This document shows positions 1 through 7,203 of a DNA stretch of 10,524 nt, in pieces. The stretch spans positions 1 through 10,524 of the forward strand of contig DATFDL010000218.1 of the NCBI GenBank assembly GCA_035252155.1, read 5' to 3'. Position 1 is the first letter of the stretch. Each line of letters begins with the position of its first letter. The position numbers were made by a program, and so were the translations under genes. Source of the stretch: JAICLL01 sp035252155 (lineage in GTDB: Bacteria > Planctomycetota > Planctomycetia > Pirellulales > JAICIG01). Below the pieces are notes generated by a model, which saw only the letters and a list, made by a program, of their open reading frames with translations, did not search any database and was not told the origin of the DNA.

Positions 1-1
1 C

Positions 2-2395
<2,394 letters not shown>

Positions 2396-2414
2396 AGCGG
2401 CCTCGCTTGCAGGA

Positions 2415-2443
2415 TTTACTTGGCCTTAGCGAACAGCGATAAT
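2415..2443 (+). promoter_or_regulatory. Possible weak sigma70-type promoter for the 2494 gene
   Basis: A TTTACT hexamer (2415-2420) lies 17 nt before GATAAT (2438-2443). GATAAT differs from the consensus -10 by one base, while the -35 matches only four of six bases. It sits between the acnA stop and the next gene, where a new promoter would be expected, but similar matches occur by chance. Confidence 0.25.
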
Positions 2444-2462
2444 TGACGAACAGCGATAATTG
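2430..2462 (+). repeat. Two-copy 17-bp tandem direct repeat
   Basis: The 16-nt unit CGAACAGCGATAATTG occurs at 2430-2445 and again at 2447-2462, separated by one A, giving a period of 17 bp. Each copy contains GATAAT, a near-consensus -10 hexamer. The repeat lies between the acnA stop and the ATG at 2494. It could be a replication-slippage product or a paired binding site; the sequence alone does not decide. Confidence 0.75.
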
Positions 2463-2493
2463 GATTGGCCCCCTAGGGGCAAAGAGAAGAGAT

Positions 2494-2844
2494 ATGATTT
2501 CACGCCAACCCGACACGAATGGTGACTCCATATCGCTCACCGAGGAGATTTCGCAAGCACGAAAACTCTTGGGCGAGGAGATTGGGGAATTCGCCGAAGA
2601 ACGGCTTCGGGAGGATCTGCTGCTCCAGCGCGGTTATGCGGGGCAATATGTCGCATTCGCCGATCGTTGGAAGACTCAAGCCGGGAAGCGGAAGCTAGTC
2701 CGTACGGTTATCGCTGCGGCATCTACGCCTTGGGAGTTGGAACGTCGGCTTAGTGAGATTCCTGGCGTTGACCGCAAGTCTCTATCGAGGGTCTTCCTCG
2801 ATGCTGTTGTTCAGCCGACCGAGCGACGCAAGCCTCGCGAATAG
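2494..2844 (+). CDS. Small protein of unknown function (116 aa)
   Basis: Cytoplasmic-looking protein with no signal peptide or membrane segment. I do not recognise it with certainty. It is charged and probably mostly helical; its middle (about residues 45-75) contains a YAGQYVAF motif followed by DRWKTQAGKRKLVRTVIAAA. This recalls DUF5678-like small proteins ("GxYVAF" followed by a basic strand), a family I recall being encoded beside retropepsin-like proteases, but the match is weak. The ATG at 2494 is preferred because a purine-rich GAGAAGAG sits just before it; an in-frame TTG at 2443 would start inside the tandem repeat and is less likely. The next gene begins 8 nt after the TAG stop, so the two are probably cotranscribed. 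Confidence 0.6.
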   Translation: MISRQPDTNGDSISLTEEISQARKLLGEEIGEFAEERLREDLLLQRGYAGQYVAFADRWKTQAGKRKLVRTVIAAASTPWELERRLSEIPGVDRKSLSRVFLDAVVQPTERRKPRE

Positions 2845-2852
2845 CGCACTCG

Positions 2853-3215
2853 ATGCCCGCGCGCCATTTCTTTATTCCTTTCCAGATGCGGAGTGTGCCA
2901 GGGCGCACGGAACACTATTTCGTCGCGGATCTCGAATTGGACGTCCTCGCTACCAACGGCGACTTTGTCCGATTGCCCTACGTCACCATCCGCTTTCCGG
3001 CGATCCCAGATGTTCAATTCCGTACCACGTGCATCGTGAATCCAACGGCGCCTCGGCCACTTCTATGTCTTTGGGATGTCGTCCGCAATTTCCATCTCTC
3101 GACAACAACACCGAGTTCGCGGTCGGTTACCGCGCACAGGGATTACCCTTATGGCGCATTCGCTTTACTTCTCAAAGAAAAACACAGCGGCGACGGCGTT
3201 AAAAGGCAGCGCTGA
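2853..3215 (+). CDS. Hypothetical protein, possibly a frameshifted aspartic-protease-like pseudogene
   Basis: The 120-aa frame starts with ATG 8 nt after the previous stop, has no clear ribosome site of its own and may be translationally coupled. Residues 20-62 look like natural protein: alternating strands including LPYVTIRFPAIPDVQF, then TTCIV. In retropepsin-like proteins such a strand leads into V-D-T/S-G-A/S. Here the open frame continues as VNPTAPRP, but the +2 frame from 3047 reads GASATSMSL and then GYRAQGLPLWRIRF, stopping at 3202. The simplest reading is an ancestral V-D-x-G-A-S motif with Asp changed to Asn and a one-base shift at about 3042-3047. The intact frame overlaps the 3' end of the convergent gene by 17 nt. 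Family assignment is an inference; the alternative is an unrelated small hypothetical protein. Confidence 0.4.
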   Translation: MPARHFFIPFQMRSVPGRTEHYFVADLELDVLATNGDFVRLPYVTIRFPAIPDVQFRTTCIVNPTAPRPLLCLWDVVRNFHLSTTTPSSRSVTAHRDYPYGAFALLLKEKHSGDGVKRQR

Positions 3216-4134
3216 CAACTGCCACAAGCGCATTCTCGATTAGTTCCGCGCGTGCCAGGCCGCGGTGCAAGGTGTGGGGGATGCCCGACTCGCCCCAAAA
3301 CGCCCCGGCCAACTGCCCGCAGACGGCGCCGGTGGTGTCGGCGTCATCGCCCAGATTGACCGCTTTCAGCACCGCGTCTTCAAATGAAGCAGCGGCGTGA
3401 AATGCCCACAGCGCCGCCTCAAGGCTTTGAACAACCCAGCCCGAACCGCGAATTTCGGGCGGTTGTTTGTCTCGAAAACTTCCCTGGACCACTTCGGCAA
3501 TGAGCGGATGCAAAGGGTGGATCTCGTTCAGCTTCTGCAGGTGCCGCCAGTCGGGCGAAAGCACTTGCTGGCGATCTTCGCCGCGGATCAGCGCGGCGAG
3601 CACCACCGCCAGATAGCGACACGCCGAGCGGCACTGCGGGCTGGCATGAGTGGGCAGGCTCGATTCATCGGCCAGCCGCGCCAGTTCGCCGACGCTGTCG
3701 GGATAAAGGCCGGCGTACCGAATCGGCACGGGGGCCAGACGCATGATCGACCCATTGCCGCTGGCCCGTTCCGATCGATCGCCCGACGTTCTGGCGTCTC
3801 GACTGTCGATGAAGCTCTGCAATGCGGCCCCCGTGGTGACGCCGATATCGAAGCACCAACCGGTTACAGAGTATTTGCCGTTTTGCCACCATTCGACATA
3901 CCGCTGGGCTTGATCGTTCAAGTCCCAGCCGGCCTGGGCGATGCTGTCGGCCAGGGCCAGTGCCATGCTGGTATCATCGGTCCACTCGCCCGGTTTGAGT
4001 CGATGCGGCCCGCCCGCGCGGTAGCCCGACACCGGCTCAAAACTGCCCGGCGGCCGAAATTCAACCGCCGCGCCCAGGGCATCGCCGATGGCCAAGCCAA
4101 TCAAAGCGCCCCGCTGGCGATCGAGCATGGTCAT
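3199..4134 (-). CDS. ADP-ribosylglycohydrolase family protein (DraG/ARH-like)
   Basis: A 311-aa all-helical enzyme of the family that removes ADP-ribose from modified proteins or nucleic acids, or hydrolyses ADP-ribose conjugates, using a binuclear magnesium centre. The family signature is complete: the N-terminal helix RGALIGLAIGDALGAAVEF; the first metal motif EWTDDTS (50-56); CFDIGVTTGAAL in the middle; SGNGSIMRLAPV; and the second metal motif GDDADTTGA (262-270). The start is not certain. ATG at 4134 leaves a 22-nt gap after the upstream gene and a GGGA nearby; ATG at 4176 would add 14 residues that look unlike the family and overlap the upstream gene; ATG at 4128 is also possible. It is last in a minus-strand run with the DUF2442 and nuclease-like genes. 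The substrate cannot be told from the sequence. Confidence 0.93.
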   Translation of the reverse strand: MTMLDRQRGALIGLAIGDALGAAVEFRPPGSFEPVSGYRAGGPHRLKPGEWTDDTSMALALADSIAQAGWDLNDQAQRYVEWWQNGKYSVTGWCFDIGVTTGAALQSFIDSRDARTSGDRSERASGNGSIMRLAPVPIRYAGLYPDSVGELARLADESSLPTHASPQCRSACRYLAVVLAALIRGEDRQQVLSPDWRHLQKLNEIHPLHPLIAEVVQGSFRDKQPPEIRGSGWVVQSLEAALWAFHAAASFEDAVLKAVNLGDDADTTGAVCGQLAGAFWGESGIPHTLHRGLARAELIENALVAVVSAAF

Positions 4135-4156
4135 TGCGTGGGTCCCGTTTGGTGCG

Positions 4157-4396
4157 TCATCCTGGTGGCAGAACATTTTCTAAGACGACATCCGGGCAGA
4201 GGTCGCGGTCTCCTGGCCACCACAAGGTTCCGTGTAGCACGCGCACCTGCTTGAACAGTTCCGGGTCATTGCGAATGTCGTCGAACACCGGACCGATCAG
4301 GAACGGCCCCACATCACGTTCTTGGACCGAGCCGTCGGTGAGAAGTAGCCGCAAGCGGTGGCCGCCGAGCGGAGTAGCTTCTTGGATTCGAAGCAT
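4157..4396 (-). CDS. DUF2442 domain protein
   Basis: A 79-aa protein matching the whole DUF2442 pattern: a first strand MLRIQEATPLGGHRLRLLLTDG, then RDVGPFLIGPVFDDIRNDPELFKQVRV, then a strand ending in WWPGDRDLCPDVV. DUF2442 proteins are small beta-rich proteins of unclear function, often encoded beside DUF4160 proteins in toxin-antitoxin-like pairs; no DUF4160 partner is visible here. The ATG at 4396 gives the usual family length. A TTG at 4444 would add 16 residues (MREVPTLRRAIVSGHP) that do not fit the family, though it would leave only 4 nt to the upstream stop. It lies between the nuclease-like gene and the ADP-ribosylglycohydrolase gene, same strand, with short gaps on both sides. Confidence 0.85.
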   Translation of the reverse strand: MLRIQEATPLGGHRLRLLLTDGSVQERDVGPFLIGPVFDDIRNDPELFKQVRVLHGTLWWPGDRDLCPDVVLENVLPPG

Positions 4397-4448
4397 GGGA
4401 TGACCCGAGACAATAGCACGGCGTAGGGTCGGGACTTCGCGCAACAGC

Positions 4449-5318
4449 TCATTGGCTTGAAAAATTCGTGTGAGGCTGTTCCATCAGGCTTTTCAAAAGA
4501 GGCTTGTTCTGTTCAATCTTCTCCTTTGAAAGACTCAGCTTTGTTTTGCCGGAACGCGCGTCGTAGGTCGGCTGTAATTCGGCGTCTTCGAGTTTGAGCT
4601 CCGTCTCCTCCGAACGTGGTAGGCGAAGCTGAACCAGGACGTTTCGCCTCTGGGGTCGAAAGATGACGAAGTTATTCGGCTGCCCGTCGCGAGCCAGTCC
4701 GATATAGAACTTATTGTACTTTAACGTGAGCGCGGGTTCGAACTCGTGAATGATCGCCAGCAATTGGTCGGCCATTTCGACAGTGGCTTTGCTGCCGCGT
4801 TCCTCCCAGTAGGCTCGATCGGCGGGCTCCACGACATCCTCGTCTTCGTCGACCAGCCCAAGCTTCTCTTGGTTTAACACGGTGGTGAACAGCAGCGAAA
4901 TCTGATCGCCAATCGTGAACGCCTGCATTTGGATTGCGACCAGCGGGATGAAGCCGTTGAAGAGGCTGATCACGTTCAAGAACCGTGCCGTGATTTCCTC
5001 TGCGACGATGACGGCTGTGTGCTCGTACTGCGGATAGCGTTTCCGCTCAATGTCCCAGTACTCGATCGTGCGAATGATGTGCGACTCGTTTGTCGGACCC
5101 AGTTGGATCTCGACCTCGTAGCGCCCGACGTTCGTGTCTTGCAGGAGCAGGTCGAGACGTCCCGCACGCGGCTGCGACCGCTCTTTGTCCTTGAGCACGA
5201 GGTCACCCAACCCCAGAATGGACGGGTCTTTTGCAATGAGATCCTGCACCCATCTCTCGTTTAATTCCGGGTGCCCACCAAGCCGCAACTGTTCCGGCCT
5301 GACGTATTTGTAGCCCAT
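4449..5318 (-). CDS. PD-(D/E)XK nuclease-like protein with DUF5655-like C-terminus
   Basis: A 289-aa soluble protein of a little-studied family. Residues 18-75 look like a PD-(D/E)XK core resembling the nuclease part of DUF91/NucS proteins: an N-terminal helix with E21 (LNERWVQDLIAKDPSIL), then GRLDLLLQD with D56, then a strand YEVEIQLG with E70 and Q72. The usual lysine is glutamine here, a substitution also known in active members of the fold. A helix and strand follow (HIIRTIEYWDIERKRYP, then TAVIVAEEI). Residues 180-280 contain TLKYNKFYIGLA and a strand FVIFRPQRRNVLVQLRL, like the DUF5655 domain found at the ends of predicted endonucleases. Between them is an acidic linker rich in D and E (about 152-162). 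The start has GGAG about 12 nt upstream. Likely first gene of the 5318-3199 block. Nuclease activity is inferred from the fold, not demonstrated. Confidence 0.75.
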   Translation of the reverse strand: MGYKYVRPEQLRLGGHPELNERWVQDLIAKDPSILGLGDLVLKDKERSQPRAGRLDLLLQDTNVGRYEVEIQLGPTNESHIIRTIEYWDIERKRYPQYEHTAVIVAEEITARFLNVISLFNGFIPLVAIQMQAFTIGDQISLLFTTVLNQEKLGLVDEDEDVVEPADRAYWEERGSKATVEMADQLLAIIHEFEPALTLKYNKFYIGLARDGQPNNFVIFRPQRRNVLVQLRLPRSEETELKLEDAELQPTYDARSGKTKLSLSKEKIEQNKPLLKSLMEQPHTNFSSQ

Positions 5319-5457
5319 GCCAGCGAACTCCGAACCTAGGAATGGTTAACGGCCCACATTTTAGTCGCGCAACGATAACGATCCAAGAGTGGGCGTCGGA
5401 TGTAAAGTAAATGCCTGCCGGGTTCGCCGTCACCGCACGAGGTAGTGGTTTTCACGA

Positions 5458-5486
5458 TTGAAACAGGGTTTGAGGCGAGCTAGAAT
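5458..5486 (+). promoter_or_regulatory. Near-consensus sigma70-type promoter
   Basis: TTGAAA (5458-5463) and TAGAAT (5481-5486) are separated by exactly 17 nt; each differs from consensus by one base. Transcription would begin at about 5491-5494, only a few nucleotides before the ATG at 5496, so the message would be leaderless or nearly so. No Shine-Dalgarno sequence lies next to that ATG, which agrees. It also argues against the in-frame TTG at 5458, which is part of the -35 box, being a start codon. Confidence 0.6.
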
Positions 5487-5495
5487 TGCTTTGGC

Positions 5496-5895
5496 ATGGC
5501 GACGAAGAAACCGCCTCGGGATGACGCCGAGCAAGTTATTAGCCTGCTGCTCTCCGGAACGCGGCAAGACGATCGTGCCGAGCCACGACCGCCAGGAAAA
5601 GCCGCTGCGAGACCAAAACGAATGGGCAAACGCCGCACTTGACCTCTTCGGAGAATTGTATGGCGGGGCGACTGCGTTCCAGTCATTTCAGGGCGTTTAC
5701 AAAGCCGACGATGGCCGGTTGCTGAGGGATCGTCCAATTTTAATCGAGTGCTACGCCGAGCGGGTCGCACTTGAAGACAGGGCCAGGCTCTCGGAGCTTT
5801 TGAGTTTTGCGAAGCGAATGGGACGCGAAACCAAGCAGGAGGCGGTCGCTTTGATCATCAATGACGCCTTTTACTTGATCAAGGATTTTCGGTAG
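5496..5895 (+). pseudogene. Unknown-function gene with an apparent early frameshift
   Basis: I do not recognise the family. Two frames seem to make up one protein. From the ATG at 5496, one frame reads MATKKPPRDDAEQVISLLLS, a plausible N-terminus, but stops at 5640-5642 after 48 codons. The +1 frame, open from upstream to the TAG at 5893-5895, reads plausibly from about 5566: IVPSHDRQEKPLRDQ, then NEWANAALDLFGELYGG, a strand RPILIECYA, a helix LLSFAKRMGRETKQE and a final strand VALIINDAFYLI. The join lies around 5555-5575 and needs a net +1 shift. No slippery motif is evident, so a one-base mutation or an assembly error is likelier than programmed frameshifting. If the +1 frame is used alone, ATG 5521 is its first ATG and gives 124 aa. 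The next gene starts 4 nt after the stop, so they form one operon. Confidence 0.55.
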
Positions 5896-5899
5896 TCCG

Positions 5900-6871
5900 A
5901 TGGACTCGTTGAACCACTACGCAATCAGTCGCGTTCTTGGCGCCGAACTGAAGCCGGTGAAAACCGGGCCCTTCGGCCACTTTGGTTTGTTGCAAACCAC
6001 CGGCGAAAGTTTGAAGTCGCTGCACGGGGCGACGGGGCATCGCAAAAAGTTGTCGCCTGAGGACGCGCGGCTGATCGTGCGAGCGTTTGAAGACGTCCGC
6101 AAGGGGGCGGCTCCCGACCGAATCCTGTGGGATCCTGAGCTCGCGGAGCGCTTCGATCGGCGATGCCGAAAGATGGGGCTTGCCGAACCTGCGGCGGCGC
6201 TTCGCCGCTCGTTGCTGAACATCCGTAAGAATAGCGCCCGCTATGCAAAGCGTGGCATTCGTATTTCGCCAACGACAAAAAGCGAGCCTCAGCCCAGCGT
6301 GCTTCCGCAATATGCGCACGCGATCGAATTTGCCCTTGTGCGGCTGCGATATCGTCATGGGGCGTCGATCGATGAAATCCTGCTTGACCCAGATTTGGGC
6401 CAAAAGTTTGAACAGCTCGCCCTAAGTATGGCGCCTGATCTGTCGTCATCCGACGTTCGGCTTGGCGCTTTGTATATCCGCAAGACGCGGCACCTACCCA
6501 AGAAGGAGCGAAACTTGCTTGAATCGCTTGACACGCGTGCGATCGACGACGAGTGGAGCGACCCCGTCGATCTGTCGTGCCGGCATTATGTCCCTGCGGC
6601 AACTGCCCCCGGGCTGGTTGAAGTCAAAGAAGCCGAGCGTTGCTTGTATGTCTCGCGTACCGACGAGGTGGCTTCGTGCGTCGAGCAACTCTGCACGGGC
6701 AAGGCATTTGAAGCCCTCGCGAGCCCGTTTTGGACGCCCGACCCCGCACACATTGGGGTGCGATACATTTTTGGGGACCGAATTCACGGCGTGACGGCGC
6801 ATCGCTGGGAGCTGCGATTGATTGCCGCCAACGAACCGGTCTTCAACTGGCCGGTCCGCAGCGCGGCTTAA
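5900..6871 (+). CDS. Unknown protein with two internal helical repeats and a GIY-YIG-like C-terminus
   Basis: A 323-aa soluble protein that I cannot assign to a named family. Residues about 57-115 and 140-198 are two copies of one helical unit: each has a leading helix, then a G-A-(A/S)-x-D-x-I-L-x-D-P-(E/D)-L-x-x-x-F segment (69-85 and 154-170), and ends in L-x-I-R-K (106-110 and 191-195). A short N-terminal domain (1-45) contains TGPFGHFGLL. The C-terminus (about 230-318) has the order of a GIY-YIG domain: GLVEV (238-242), LYVSRT (249-254), and near the end WELRLI with E304, then P313 and N316, as in the E...LI...P..N ending of that fold. The first catalytic tyrosine is replaced and the usual arginine is not evident, so nuclease activity is doubtful. 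It starts 4 nt after the previous stop and shares its promoter. Confidence 0.7.
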   Translation: MDSLNHYAISRVLGAELKPVKTGPFGHFGLLQTTGESLKSLHGATGHRKKLSPEDARLIVRAFEDVRKGAAPDRILWDPELAERFDRRCRKMGLAEPAAALRRSLLNIRKNSARYAKRGIRISPTTKSEPQPSVLPQYAHAIEFALVRLRYRHGASIDEILLDPDLGQKFEQLALSMAPDLSSSDVRLGALYIRKTRHLPKKERNLLESLDTRAIDDEWSDPVDLSCRHYVPAATAPGLVEVKEAERCLYVSRTDEVASCVEQLCTGKAFEALASPFWTPDPAHIGVRYIFGDRIHGVTAHRWELRLIAANEPVFNWPVRSAA

Positions 6872-6904
6872 GCCGGTCGCTCCTGACGAACGACGTCGGT
6901 CTCG

Positions 6905-7138
6905 TCATGCCGCGGGTGGAAGATCAACGGTCAACGTCTCCCAAATTGCACCCCCGGCGGCGTCTTTCTTGGCGTTTTCGCGATAGCTCTCGATCAGCAA
7001 CTCGACGGCTTCTTTAATCAACTCTCGAGCTTCGCTCAAGGTGCGCCCTTGCGTTACCGCGCCCGGTAGTTCAGGCACCGAGGCCATGAACCATCCGTCT
7101 TCGATGGGCTGGTAGACAACCGTGTATTCGTGACGCAT
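6905..7138 (-). CDS. HicB-like antitoxin domain protein, without visible HicA
   Basis: A 77-aa protein with the HicB N-terminal fold: a first strand YTVVYQPIEDGWFMASVPEL, then PGAVTQGRTLSEA and a long helix to about residue 56. In HicAB systems HicB binds and blocks the HicA mRNA interferase. No HicA-sized gene lies within the 33-nt gap downstream or the 65-nt gap upstream, and no ribbon-helix-helix or HTH DNA-binding domain follows the core, so this is an orphan and may have another role. The ATG at 7138 is chosen because AAGGAG lies 9 nt before it; a TTG at 7144 would be too close to that site. It converges on the 5900-6871 gene and follows the GTPase gene on the same strand. Confidence 0.88.
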   Translation of the reverse strand: MRHEYTVVYQPIEDGWFMASVPELPGAVTQGRTLSEARELIKEAVELLIESYRENAKKDAAGGAIWETLTVDLPPAA

Positions 7139-7159
7139 TGTCAAGAACTCCTTGTCGGT

Positions 7160-7189
7160 ATCCTAGCTCCGCGACTTCTTGTTCGGCAA
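7160..7189 (-). promoter_or_regulatory. Possible promoter for the HicB-like gene
   Basis: On the minus strand TTGCCG (7184-7189) is followed 18 nt later by TAGGAT (7160-7165), about 20 nt before the ATG. Both hexamers match four of six consensus bases. The AAGGAG ribosome site follows. The gene could instead be read through from the GTPase gene upstream. Confidence 0.25.
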
Positions 7190-7203
7190 GGACACTGAGC
7201 GAG

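Noticed and set aside
3201..3223. Terminator-like hairpin on the minus strand at the end of the ADP-ribosylglycohydrolase gene (GGCAG/CTGCC then TTTT)
   Set aside because: The stem is only 5 bp with a 9-nt loop, the T-run is four bases, and it overlaps the last codons and stop, so it is too weak to call.
3397..4254. A 285-codon plus-strand frame opposite the ADP-ribosylglycohydrolase gene
   Set aside because: The minus frame carries every family motif; the plus frame is its shadow.
6864..6875. Perfect 12-nt palindrome CGGCTTAAGCCG spanning the stop codon of the 5900 gene
   Set aside because: A single self-complementary dodecamer largely within coding sequence has no loop and no second site, and may be chance.
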